From contig CAXBCR010000003.1 in the NCBI GenBank assembly GCA_963974475.1, positions 124,001 to 188,000 of the forward strand: a DNA stretch of 64,000 nt, written 5' to 3'. The notes under the pieces were generated by a model. It made no database searches. It worked only from the letters and a program-made list of their open reading frames with translations, and was not told the origin of the DNA. Positions 34,211 to 43,158 of this stretch are shown here, one piece after another. This DNA is from CAJXZP01 sp963974475 (GTDB lineage Bacteria > Bacteroidota > Bacteroidia > Flavobacteriales_G > Salibacteraceae). Numbering within the stretch: position 1 is the stretch's first letter; the number at the start of each line of letters is the position of its first letter. The position numbers were made by a program, and so were the translations under genes.

Positions 34211-34513
34211 TTACATATTGGTTTGTTCTAATAGTTCCGCCAACCCCGATAGGTGAAGGGTAAATGCTTTTTTACCGATTTGAGTAATGCTGTATTTGGT
34301 ATTTGGTTTTTTGCCAATAAATGATTTTTCAATCTGAATGTATTTTAATTTTTCTAGTGCGGTTGCGTGACTCGCCAAATTTCCGTCTGTAACTTGCAGC
34401 AGGTTTTTAAGGGTTTTAAAATCCAAAAACTCATTTACTGCCAAAGCAGACATCATCCCTAATCGGATTTTGTTATTGAATGCCTTATCTAATTTTTCTA
34501 TTGGATTTCTCAT
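34211..34513 (-). CDS. Winged-helix transcriptional regulator of the CreD module
   Basis: A 100-residue one-domain regulator of the HTH_34/ArsR-MarR-like type: NNKIRLGMMSALAVNEFLDF, then the recognition-helix region TDGNLASHATALEKLKYI and a wing with KPNTKYSITQIGKKAF. Such proteins accompany creD in Bacteroidota. It sits between the membrane protein gene and creD, 18 nt behind the former. The twin palindromes suggest that it controls both promoters, probably as a repressor with autoregulation; the ligand is unknown. Confidence 0.85.
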   Translation of the reverse strand: MRNPIEKLDKAFNNKIRLGMMSALAVNEFLDFKTLKNLLQVTDGNLASHATALEKLKYIQIEKSFIGKKPNTKYSITQIGKKAFTLHLSGLAELLEQTNM

Positions 34514-34531
34514 GTTACTTAGACTGCGAAA

Positions 34532-35158
34532 TTAAGCTGCTTTTTCGTATTTCAAATACATCCAAATACCATAAATAATATGCAAAACTCCAAATCCGAA
34601 GGCCCAGAAAAATAGTCCGTAGCCTACAAAATAAGTCGCTAATAAACCCACAACAATTTCAGAAAATCCTAATACTTTAATATCTGTTAATGTGTATTTA
34701 CTTGCATTGATTAAAGCTAACCCATAAAAAATTAAAGTGCCAGGTGCTACAATTCCAGCCAATCCTTTTGAAAGTAGAATGAGAAGGAAAACACCTCCAA
34801 TAACCAAGGGGGTAGCGAGGCTTATCACAAGGCGTTTGGCAGTTTCATCCCAAATAGTTCTACCTTGGCTTTTGGCCCTTTTCTGAGTGAGTAGCATCCC
34901 TGATAGTAAACTCAAACCGAGAACGGAAAAGGCGACAACAGCGAGTTTTATTACTACCATTTTTGGTAAATCAGTTACAAATGAACGCATAAAGTGAGCG
35001 TCAAATTGATACAAAATAGTCCATGCAAAATAAGCTCCAATAAGTGCAAAGGTACCCGCTAATATCCCTGATGCTCCACTCAAGGAAATAAATCGTGAAG
35101 AGCGCTCCATCATGTTTTTTATGTCGGCAAGGTCTTGAATATACTTTTCTTTCTCCAT
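34532..35158 (-). CDS. Five- to six-helix membrane protein of the CreD module
   Basis: A 208-residue protein with a short cytoplasmic start (MEKEKYIQDLADIKNMMERS) and about six hydrophobic helices, ending in KYEKAA. The first residues resemble those of other Bacteroidota proteins found with winged-helix regulators and CreD. It is the first gene of the module and has its own palindrome 18 bp upstream. Function unknown. Confidence 0.75.
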   Translation of the reverse strand: MEKEKYIQDLADIKNMMERSSRFISLSGASGILAGTFALIGAYFAWTILYQFDAHFMRSFVTDLPKMVVIKLAVVAFSVLGLSLLSGMLLTQKRAKSQGRTIWDETAKRLVISLATPLVIGGVFLLILLSKGLAGIVAPGTLIFYGLALINASKYTLTDIKVLGFSEIVVGLLATYFVGYGLFFWAFGFGVLHIIYGIWMYLKYEKAA

Positions 35159-35176
35159 TTTGATTTATTTACATAG

Positions 35177-35195
35177 TACTTTGAATTACAAAGTA
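35177..35195 (-). promoter_or_regulatory. Operator-like palindrome before the CreD module
   Basis: TACTTTG, AATTA, CAAAGTA: perfect 7-bp arms identical to the site before creD, only the five-base centre differing. Position 18 bp before the start codon fits promoter occlusion. Confidence 0.72.
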
Positions 35196-35330
35196 ACTGT
35201 ATTCTTTTTAATTTATTGCAATTCGGCTTAATTTTTTGTCCAAAATTGTTGAGGGCATAATTCTAATTGGGTCAGAACTAATCAGTGGGTTGTTTTATCT
35301 CTAAACACACGTTAAAATTTGTCAATTTCC

Positions 35331-35338
35331 TACCTTTG
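35331..35338 (+). promoter_or_regulatory. -7 box of the HMG-CoA reductase operon
   Basis: TACCTTTG matches TAnnTTTG. It lies inside the longest reading frame and thus excludes the start at 35285. Confidence 0.55.
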
Positions 35339-35383
35339 CATAATATGGGTATTTCCCATTCGTTTTTACCGAAATTTTACGAA

Positions 35384-36712
35384 ATGTCGAAAGCTATAAA
35401 GGGTTTTTCAAAACTCACCAAAGAACAAAAAATAGATTGGATTTTAGAAAATTACTTTACTGAAAAGGAAGCTGCCAAGGCAACCTTAAAACAGTACTGG
35501 AATGAAAATGCGAAGCTGCAACAAACTCATGATGAGTTTATTGAAAACACATTAACCAATTATTATTTGCCTTTTGGAGTAGCGCCAAATTTTAAAATCA
35601 ACGGGGAGATTTACACCATGCCTATGGCTATTGAGGAAAGCTCGGTAGTGGCAGCTGCGGCAAAAGCAGCAAGTTTTTGGATGAACCGTGGTGGTTTTCA
35701 AGCACAAGTAGTCTCGACAAAAAAAATAGGACATGTGCATTTTGTGTATTATGGAGATTACGACAAATTGTTAAAGTTTTTCATAAGTAATAAGGCTAAG
35801 TTTTATAAAGATACGGAAACCATTACCGCAAATATGCGTAAACGTGGAGGTGGTATTACAGATATTATGCTGATTAATAAAGGTTATGAAGAGCCCAATT
35901 ATTATCAAATCAAGGCCAATTTTGAGACCATTGATTCGATGGGTGCAAATTTCATAAATACTTGTTTAGAACAGTTTGCGCAAACCTTAAAAGCAGAAAT
36001 GGATGCTTCCGATATTTTCACGGAGGAAGAAAAGGATATTCAAATTATCATGTGTATTCTTAGTAATTACACTCCGGAGTGCTTGGTGCGTGCGGAGGTA
36101 AATTGCCATGTAGATGAACTTGCCACCGAGGGAATGAGTGGGCTAGAATTTGCACAAAAATTTGAGAGAGCCATTCATGTTGCTACTATTGAACCTTATC
36201 GAGCCACCACTCATAATAAAGGAATTATGAATGGAATTGATGCGGTGGTTATCGCTACCGGGAATGATTTTAGAGCCATTGAAGCAGCGGCACATACTTA
36301 TGCAGCAAGATCAGGGCAATATCGTTCGCTTACCAACTGTACCATTTCTGAGGACGGTCAGTTCCGTTTTTGGTTGGATATTCCAATGGCCTTAGGAACG
36401 GTAGGAGGGTTGACTACCTTACATCCGATGGTGAAATTTGCATACACCCTGTTGGGAAACCCAGGAGCCAAGGAACTCATGATGATTATTGCCGCTTCGG
36501 GATTAGCTCAAAATTTTGGCGCTTTAAAGGCGTTGACTACTACCGGAATTCAACAAGGCCACATGAAAATGCATTTATTAAATGTGTTGAATAATCTTGG
36601 GGCTACGGATAAAGAGAAAGATTTCTTTAAAATTTACTTTAAAGATAAAGTTCCACGACACAGTGATATCGTAAATAAATTTAATGAAATGCGCTCAAAT
36701 CAGGCTAATTAA
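35384..36712 (+). CDS. Hydroxymethylglutaryl-CoA reductase
   Basis: Reduces HMG-CoA to mevalonate, the committed step of the mevalonate route used by Flavobacteriia for isoprenoids. Motifs of the bacterial class II enzyme are present: PMAIEESSVVAAAAKAASFW, DSMGANFINTCLE, GNDFRAIEAAAH, and ALGTVGGLTTLHP. The frame is open from 35285, but the -7 box at 35331-35338 makes the ATG at 35384 (442 residues, MSKAIKGFSK) likeliest; the ATG at 35345 would be leaderless. The GHMP kinase overlaps its stop by one base. The product feeds the polyprenyl synthase at 16568. Confidence 0.93.
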   Translation: MSKAIKGFSKLTKEQKIDWILENYFTEKEAAKATLKQYWNENAKLQQTHDEFIENTLTNYYLPFGVAPNFKINGEIYTMPMAIEESSVVAAAAKAASFWMNRGGFQAQVVSTKKIGHVHFVYYGDYDKLLKFFISNKAKFYKDTETITANMRKRGGGITDIMLINKGYEEPNYYQIKANFETIDSMGANFINTCLEQFAQTLKAEMDASDIFTEEEKDIQIIMCILSNYTPECLVRAEVNCHVDELATEGMSGLEFAQKFERAIHVATIEPYRATTHNKGIMNGIDAVVIATGNDFRAIEAAAHTYAARSGQYRSLTNCTISEDGQFRFWLDIPMALGTVGGLTTLHPMVKFAYTLLGNPGAKELMMIIAASGLAQNFGALKALTTTGIQQGHMKMHLLNVLNNLGATDKEKDFFKIYFKDKVPRHSDIVNKFNEMRSNQAN

Positions 36713-37641
36713 TGTCCAACACTGAACGATTTTATGCACATGGTAAATTGTTGATTACCGGAGAATATGCGGTATTGGATGGTGCTCTAGCCTTGGCTAT
36801 CCCATGTAAATTTGGTCAATGGTTGGAGGTTCAACCAGTGGATAAATTGGACGGCATTATATGGAATAGCTTGAATGTAAAAGGAGATTCATGGTTTAGT
36901 GTTTCTTTAGATGAAAAGCATCAAATCACTCAGACATCCAATTCGCATATTGCAAATAAACTGAGAACAATTTTATTGCGTGCAATGGAAGAAAATCCGG
37001 CATTTACGGAAAAATTGAAGAATAGGAAAATAACTACCTCATTAGAATTTGACCGAAATTGGGGGCTTGGATCTAGTTCAACACTGATTCATTTAATTGC
37101 TCAATGGGCGGAAGTTGACCCTTTTGTTTTGCTTCAAAAATCTTTTGGAGGTTCCGGATATGATATTGCCTGTGCAGATGCAAATGGACCAATTACCTAC
37201 AAAATTGGAAGCCCTGCCCAGGTTCAAAGAGTAGTGTTTCAACCAAGTTGGACTGCTCAAATGCATTTTGTGTATTTGGGTAAAAAACAAGTGAGTAGCA
37301 AAGAAATTGCAAAATATTCGGAATTAAATATCGATAGGAATTCCTTAGCCAAAAAGGTAAGCCAGTTGACGAGAGACCTTATAGATTGTGCCGATATAAC
37401 GCAATTTAAGAAAATATTACAGGAGCATGAAAATTTGCTTTCCAAAGTGTTAGGTTACCCTACTATCCAGTCCCAATTGTTCCCAGCCATTAAGGGAACT
37501 ATAAAATCGTTAGGAGCTTGGGGAGGTGATTTTGTGTTGTTTGTTGGTGAGCAAAGCGAGCTAAAGAAAATTCAAAAAATGGGTTTTGAAACAACGTTGA
37601 CGTGGAACGAAATGCTTCTTATTTTTGCTGATTCGGAATAG
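36712..37641 (+). CDS. GHMP kinase family, mevalonate pathway
   Basis: A 309-residue small-molecule kinase-like protein. The N-terminus has HGKLLITGEYAVLDG, the phosphate loop NWGLGSSSTL is near residues 114-123, and a GSGYDIACAD motif marks the Flavobacteriia-specific GYDIA group. Coupled translation with HMG-CoA reductase (TAATG) supports mevalonate kinase or phosphomevalonate kinase activity; the exact step cannot be read from sequence. The last 23 bases overlap the 3' end of the convergent sensor kinase gene. Confidence 0.88.
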   Translation: MSNTERFYAHGKLLITGEYAVLDGALALAIPCKFGQWLEVQPVDKLDGIIWNSLNVKGDSWFSVSLDEKHQITQTSNSHIANKLRTILLRAMEENPAFTEKLKNRKITTSLEFDRNWGLGSSSTLIHLIAQWAEVDPFVLLQKSFGGSGYDIACADANGPITYKIGSPAQVQRVVFQPSWTAQMHFVYLGKKQVSSKEIAKYSELNIDRNSLAKKVSQLTRDLIDCADITQFKKILQEHENLLSKVLGYPTIQSQLFPAIKGTIKSLGAWGGDFVLFVGEQSELKKIQKMGFETTLTWNEMLLIFADSE

Positions 37642-40030
37642 ATATATTCACGGTCGTACCTACATTTTCTTCACTGGTTAAATCAATGGTTCCATGATGA
37701 ATTTCAGCAATTCTTTTGGAAATTACTAATCCTAAACCATTTCCGGGAATGTTTAAATTCACGATGTTTTTGGCGCGGAAAAAAGAAGTAAACAAATGGG
37801 GAATGTCCTTTTCTGGAATACCTATTCCTTCGTCCGTAATAATTACCTCAAAGTGACCTTCTGCAAATACAACCTCACAGGTAACAGACCCTTCGGTGGA
37901 ATATAACAATGCATTTTTCAAAATATTACAAATCATATTGTCAAAAAGATTTGGATCGTAATATTGAACTCTTGGCGTGCCGGTAATAATTAAATCGATA
38001 GTTCGCTTGTTAAAATTTTCGGCAGCTTGCTGATTTATTACATTAGTGATAAACTCTACTAAATTTTGCTTAACCGGGTTAAATGGCATTTCAGAAGATT
38101 CAATTTTACCCAACGTATCAATATTGTTAAGCAAATTAGTTACACGCCCCACTTGAGCCGTTATTTTGGCAAAATGTTTTTCGAAAGGCTTCATAAAACG
38201 ATCTCCCAAATCCTCGGCATACATTTCCAATAACCCAACACTAGATTGAATATTGGAAAGTGGTGTTCTAAACTCGTGCGAGGTCATGGTAAGGAATCTC
38301 GTTTTTAATTCATTTAATTCCTTTTCTTTATGGAGGGCTTTTTTCATGTCCTCCTCCGTTTTTATTTGGGATGAAATATCTCTGGTTGCTGCAATAAACG
38401 TTCGTTTTCCTGACGCGGCAATGAGTGGTTGCATAATGGTTTCTACCCAAATATACCCCCCTTCGGCATTTCGTAATCGGTATCTTTCCACTACTCGTTT
38501 AGCACCGTTTAGCAACTGCTTAAAAATATTATTGTAAGTCTTGTCTCTATCCTCTGGGTGAATATCCCGTATAGAACTTGATCCAATAAATTCTGAAGCG
38601 TTCCTCCCTAACATATTTCTAACAGCATTCGAAATGAAGAGATACTTGCCCGATTCGTCAATTTCAACAATTAAATCGGTAATGTTTTCGGAAATACGAG
38701 CAAGTCTATTTTCACCCGATTTTTTATCAATTTCAACCCTTTTACGCTCATTAATGTTGATGAGGGTTCCCTTTAATTCTTTTTCTTCGCTCTGGTCTTG
38801 TCTTTTTATGGTAAAGTGAGCTTCCATCCATACCGATTTTCCATTAGCAGCAATAAATCGAATTTCTTTTGTGATATGAATGGGTTCGTTGCTGGTGACA
38901 GGAGTTTCTAAAACCTCCGAAAATATTGCTCTGTCTTCGGGATGAATGTATTTAGATGATTCTGTACCCACTGATTTATCTACCTTCAAAAGTAATTGGC
39001 GTTCCCAAGCAGAGTTTATAAATGTAAAGACTCCATGATGGTCAATTTCAAAAATAATTTCATGAATAGAACCAATCAGTCCTTTGTACTTCGCTTCGCT
39101 ATGCGCTAGTTTTCTTTTGTATTGAATTCTGGAAGTGATATCTGTATTGGTAGCCACAAATTGCAACGGAATTCCATTATCTGAGAAGTTTACGTTCGCC
39201 CGGGTCAATACCCAAATGTAGTTTCCATTTTTGTTGCGAATTCGGTACTCGCATTCATATGAACCAACTCCAATTTTCATGAACGGGTCAAGCACTTGTA
39301 ACACAAGGTCTTTATCATCCGGATGTAGGAGGTTTTCAAAAGTCTCAAATGAATCTTCAATTTCGTTTTCGTCAAATCCCAACATTCTTTTCCACTGACG
39401 TGAAAAGTGCATTTTGTTATGCGTTAAATCAATATGCCAATATCCATCATTTGAATTTTCTATGGCTTTTTGTAAAATATCCTCTTTTGAAAATAAATCT
39501 TGTTCTAAAATTTCGGTATGCAAAAAATGCGCGAAAATTTGATTTGCAAAGGATAGGTCTTCTGCTTGCTTAGTTGACCAAATCCTTGTTATTTCTGTTT
39601 CTAAAATACTGATGTAGCCAATTAGTTTGTTGTTTGCTTTAAGTGGAAATATGAAAAAGGCGGCTATACCTAGTTGTTCGATATTTGAAGATGTTTCTTC
39701 ATCAAGCTCACTCGTTAATGCTTGAAACGGCTCCGTTTTCCCTTTTCCAAGGCTTAAAACTGATTTGGAAAGTGGTGTAGGATTGTTGTTTGTGGTAGTC
39801 TCATGCCCAAATTGAATGCTTTGTTGTTGCAAGTATTCATGAATATTGGAAGATACCACTGGAACAAAAACACACCATTGAGCATAAGTATATTCAGACA
39901 ATAGTTTCAAATATTTTGAAACCTTGTTGTCGAATTTCCCATCAGAATTAAATAGTTGAAATACCCTATTTAATTGAATTGAATTGCCATTTGTTACAGA
40001 AGGATCCTTTTTTACCATGAAATCATCCAA
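37619..40030 (-). CDS. Multi-PAS sensor histidine kinase
   Basis: An 803-residue kinase without a clear membrane helix, so probably cytoplasmic. An N-terminal GAF-like domain (about 40-165), then three PAS/PAC units (about 180-300, 310-430, 440-560, each with the FVATNTDIT or FIAATRDIS type PAC ending) precede HisKA with His585 in MTSHEFRTPLSNI and HATPase_c with NILKNALLYS, DEGIGIP and GNGLGLVISKR. A divergent receiver-AraC regulator starts 69 bp away and is the likely partner. The signal is unknown. Confidence 0.92.
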   Translation of the reverse strand: MDDFMVKKDPSVTNGNSIQLNRVFQLFNSDGKFDNKVSKYLKLLSEYTYAQWCVFVPVVSSNIHEYLQQQSIQFGHETTTNNNPTPLSKSVLSLGKGKTEPFQALTSELDEETSSNIEQLGIAAFFIFPLKANNKLIGYISILETEITRIWSTKQAEDLSFANQIFAHFLHTEILEQDLFSKEDILQKAIENSNDGYWHIDLTHNKMHFSRQWKRMLGFDENEIEDSFETFENLLHPDDKDLVLQVLDPFMKIGVGSYECEYRIRNKNGNYIWVLTRANVNFSDNGIPLQFVATNTDITSRIQYKRKLAHSEAKYKGLIGSIHEIIFEIDHHGVFTFINSAWERQLLLKVDKSVGTESSKYIHPEDRAIFSEVLETPVTSNEPIHITKEIRFIAANGKSVWMEAHFTIKRQDQSEEKELKGTLININERKRVEIDKKSGENRLARISENITDLIVEIDESGKYLFISNAVRNMLGRNASEFIGSSSIRDIHPEDRDKTYNNIFKQLLNGAKRVVERYRLRNAEGGYIWVETIMQPLIAASGKRTFIAATRDISSQIKTEEDMKKALHKEKELNELKTRFLTMTSHEFRTPLSNIQSSVGLLEMYAEDLGDRFMKPFEKHFAKITAQVGRVTNLLNNIDTLGKIESSEMPFNPVKQNLVEFITNVINQQAAENFNKRTIDLIITGTPRVQYYDPNLFDNMICNILKNALLYSTEGSVTCEVVFAEGHFEVIITDEGIGIPEKDIPHLFTSFFRAKNIVNLNIPGNGLGLVISKRIAEIHHGTIDLTSEENVGTTVNISIPNQQK

Positions 40031-40098
40031 AATGTATTGCCAAAAGTAACGCCATTATGTTACATTTGTGTCAATAACGAATCAAAACGTTTAAACTT

Positions 40099-40854
40099 AT
40101 GTCTAATATACTCGTAATTGAAGACGATGCCACTGTAAGAGAAAACCTTGAAGAGCTTTTAAAGTTTAAAGGGTATACAGTTTTCGTTTCTGCAGATGGA
40201 AAAGAAGGATTGGATATGGCTTTTAAAAAAGAGCCAGATTTAATTATCTCTGACATCATGATGCCGGAAATGGATGGGTACGAATTGTTGAAGCACGTGA
40301 GAGAAACTCCTGCTTTGACCAATACACCAGTTATTTTGTTAACGGCAAAAACCATGACCGAATCTAAGATTATGGGATTGGAATATGGAGCGGATGATTA
40401 CATTACCAAACCATTTAACTCGAAAGAGTTAGTTGCAAGAATTGCCAATTTAATTGAGATTAGACGAAAGTTGAAAGCAAAAGCCTATTTGGAAACAAAT
40501 AAAACAGAAGTAGAGTCTACCGAAGATATTTTTATGCGGGAGCTTATTGTTTTATTTGCAGATAACTTAGACAAATCACATTTTGCCATTGAAGATGTTG
40601 TGGTGGAAATGGGATTGAGTAAATCAACAGTTCAAAGAAGAGTTAAGGCGATTACGAGTAAGACATTCAATCAATTTTTACGTGAATTTAGATTAGAACA
40701 AGCAAAACAAATAATTGAACAACGTGGAGGAAATATTTCTGAAATAGCATACGCCACAGGCTTCAATAGTGTAAGCTATTTCTCATTTTCATTTAAAAAC
40801 TATTTTGGATTTCCTCCAACTGAAATCGTTCCCAAAGATGCTGGGTTTATTTAA
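40099..40854 (+). CDS. Response regulator with AraC-type DNA-binding domain
   Basis: A 251-residue regulator: receiver domain (about 3-118) with EDD, phospho-acceptor Asp52 in IISDIMMPEMDG and Lys in TKPFNSKEL; C-terminal AraC HTH pair (about 150-248), ending with the characteristic IAYATGFNSVSYFSFSFKNY. It is divergent from the multi-PAS kinase, which probably phosphorylates it. Its stop codon overlaps that of a 56-aa minus-strand gene by four bases. Confidence 0.93.
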   Translation: MSNILVIEDDATVRENLEELLKFKGYTVFVSADGKEGLDMAFKKEPDLIISDIMMPEMDGYELLKHVRETPALTNTPVILLTAKTMTESKIMGLEYGADDYITKPFNSKELVARIANLIEIRRKLKAKAYLETNKTEVESTEDIFMRELIVLFADNLDKSHFAIEDVVVEMGLSKSTVQRRVKAITSKTFNQFLREFRLEQAKQIIEQRGGNISEIAYATGFNSVSYFSFSFKNYFGFPPTEIVPKDAGFI

Positions 40855-41021
40855 AAACTAAGACTTTCCATTCTTCTGCGTAATACTGAACTGCTAACGG
40901 TTAATTGATACCGTTGCATTAAGTATTCCTTTATTTCTTCTAAATTAGATTTCCCTCGTTGCTCAAATTCTAAGATGGTTTTTTCTAAAAGCCCCAATCT
41001 TTCTTTTCTCAAATTTTTCAT
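40851..41021 (-). CDS. 56-aa helical protein, unlisted small gene
   Basis: From the ATG at 41021 the minus strand reads 56 residues, MKNLRKERLGLLEKTILEFE then QRGKSNLEEIKEYLMQRYQL and a tail SSSVLRRRMESLSF, to a TAA at 40853-40851. The pattern is a small basic helical domain with a possible helix-turn-helix (KSNLEEIKEYL, then a short turn, then SVLRRRM). It converges on the response regulator with a four-base overlap. No family is recognised; the coding look and clean ends support it. Confidence 0.5.
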   Translation of the reverse strand: MKNLRKERLGLLEKTILEFEQRGKSNLEEIKEYLMQRYQLTVSSSVLRRRMESLSF

Positions 41022-41235
41022 ACCCCTATATTTAATTGATTTTCCCTAATATCAACGTCATAAAGATACTGTTTGTTTTATTTTACCCAAACTATTAACA
41101 CTTATTAAGGCTTGATTACTAGTGTAGTCCTTTCTGTGTCTAGGATTAATTTTATCCACATTTCATTAACAATTTCGAAAACAGGAATTTCGCCATTTAG
41201 CCTAATCAGTTCAAAAAAACACTACTTTCGCTCTC

Positions 41236-43158
41236 ATGTTACGATTGTTATTCACACTACTTGGGTTGTTGTTAATGAATGTGGTGCCTGCTCTTGGACA
41301 AAGCGTTGGCGGTAATAATCAGGAATTACAAGAAATAGCGGATTCCGAAAAATGGAAGTTTAAGAAAAACGTTTTTTTGGAAAGGCCCGCTTCGGCTACC
41401 TTCGATGTGACGTATTACAAATTAACGTTAACCATAAATCCGGATACCTTTTTTATCGCTGGGTCGGTAACCGTTTTTTTTGTGCCGAATCAAAAATTGA
41501 ATGAGATTACCTTTGATTTAAATTCGGTGTTAACGGTTGATTCCGTGACGTATCAAGGGGGAAATACTCCATTTACCCATGCCGATAATGTAATTGGTGT
41601 CCCCGTAGTTTTATTACCAAATTCATTAGACTCGGTTACTATTTTTTACCATGGCCAGCCACCTGCAAATGGAAGTTCATTTGTAAAGAGTAGCCATAAC
41701 GGTAGTCCAATTATTTGGACACTTTCCGAGCCCTATGGCGCTTCAGATTGGTGGCCGCATAAAGAAAGTTTGACCGATAAAGCAGATTCACTAGACATGC
41801 TAGTTACCGCTCCCGTTGGAAACAAAATAGCTGGAAATGGGGTGCTGGTAGAGGAGCGAATTACTCTTAATACTATAAGATCCCATTGGCGATGTAGGTA
41901 TCCTATTGTTCCCTATTTGGTAGCGTTTTCGGTAACGAATTATTCGGAAATTCAGTCTATTTCCGATATGGTGAATGGAAGCTTGATGGTCCAAAATTAT
42001 GTCTATGTGGAGGATAGCGCTGCGGTGGTAAATGATTTGATGGCAACCGATACTTTATTAAGATTTTACGATTCCTTGATTGGGCCATATCCATTTATGG
42101 ATGAAAAATATGGTCATGCACAATTTGGATGGGGAGGTGGAATGGAGCATCAAACGATGAGTTTTATGTATCATTTTAGCTTTGGATTAACCGCACATGA
42201 AATGGCTCATCAATGGTTTGGTGATATGATCACATGCGGGTCTTGGCAAGACATCTGGTTAAACGAAGGGTTTGCAACCTACTTTACCGGTTTACCTTTA
42301 GAGGCATTGCATCACCCATCTGAATGGTTGGCTTGGCGACAGAAGAATTTAGAGCGTAGCACTTCCGAACCAGATGGGAGCGTATTTGTTTATGATACTA
42401 CAGACGTAAGTCGAATTTTTAATCCGAACCTATCCTATGCCAAAGGCGCTTATGTACTCCATATGCTTCGAAAACAAATTGGGGATACAGCTTTTTTTAA
42501 AGGAATAAGAACGTATGCTGATGACGCTAGCTTGAAATATAAAACAGCTTTAACCCCTGATTTATTTCGACACATGGAAGCTGCAGGAGATACCAGCTTA
42601 ACTGTCTTTATGAATCAATGGATTTATGGAAAAGGATATCCAAGCTACAATTTAGAATGGGAGCAAATTGGGAATACATTATCTATTAAATTGGCCCAAA
42701 CAACTTCGCACTCCTCCGTGCCATTTTTCTATTTGAATGTACCCATTCTTTTAGTGGGCGATGGAGGTGAGCAAAAAATAGTGAAATTAAACCATGTTGA
42801 AAATGGGCAGTCTTTTCATAAATTGGTTGATTTTAACGTAGTTCAAATTGTAATTGACCCTGAAATGGATATTATTTCGAAGGCTAATTTTGTAATAAAT
42901 AAATCATCATTTACCGAGTTAGTGGTATATCCAAACCCTACAACCAATCAAATTCAGGTGGTGCCAGCAGGTCAATTTACGCGAATTACGGGATATAAAA
43001 TAATTACATTGGATGGAAAATTGATTAGCAAAGAATCTGATGTTATTCACACTACCCCTTGGTCAATAAATCTTTCCCAAGTAGCGCAAGGAAATTATCA
43101 GCTAATACTGTATTCGGGAAATACTCAGTTGGTGAAAAAGGTTATGATTATTAGGTAA
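41236..43158 (+). CDS. Secreted M1-family aminopeptidase with T9SS signal
   Basis: A 640-residue zinc peptidase. Signal peptide (about 1-21), an N-terminal beta domain, then GGMEHQ in place of GAMEN, the zinc motif HEMAH at 321-325 and NEGFATY with the third zinc ligand 19 residues later. From about 560 comes a type A T9SS C-terminal domain: VVYPNPTTNQI, later IITLDGK and QGNYQLILYSG, and a short basic end. It is therefore likely exported to the surface or medium through the type IX system. A TACTTTCG box five bases before the ATG suggests a leaderless message. Confidence 0.92.
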   Translation: MLRLLFTLLGLLLMNVVPALGQSVGGNNQELQEIADSEKWKFKKNVFLERPASATFDVTYYKLTLTINPDTFFIAGSVTVFFVPNQKLNEITFDLNSVLTVDSVTYQGGNTPFTHADNVIGVPVVLLPNSLDSVTIFYHGQPPANGSSFVKSSHNGSPIIWTLSEPYGASDWWPHKESLTDKADSLDMLVTAPVGNKIAGNGVLVEERITLNTIRSHWRCRYPIVPYLVAFSVTNYSEIQSISDMVNGSLMVQNYVYVEDSAAVVNDLMATDTLLRFYDSLIGPYPFMDEKYGHAQFGWGGGMEHQTMSFMYHFSFGLTAHEMAHQWFGDMITCGSWQDIWLNEGFATYFTGLPLEALHHPSEWLAWRQKNLERSTSEPDGSVFVYDTTDVSRIFNPNLSYAKGAYVLHMLRKQIGDTAFFKGIRTYADDASLKYKTALTPDLFRHMEAAGDTSLTVFMNQWIYGKGYPSYNLEWEQIGNTLSIKLAQTTSHSSVPFFYLNVPILLVGDGGEQKIVKLNHVENGQSFHKLVDFNVVQIVIDPEMDIISKANFVINKSSFTELVVYPNPTTNQIQVVPAGQFTRITGYKIITLDGKLISKESDVIHTTPWSINLSQVAQGNYQLILYSGNTQLVKKVMIIR

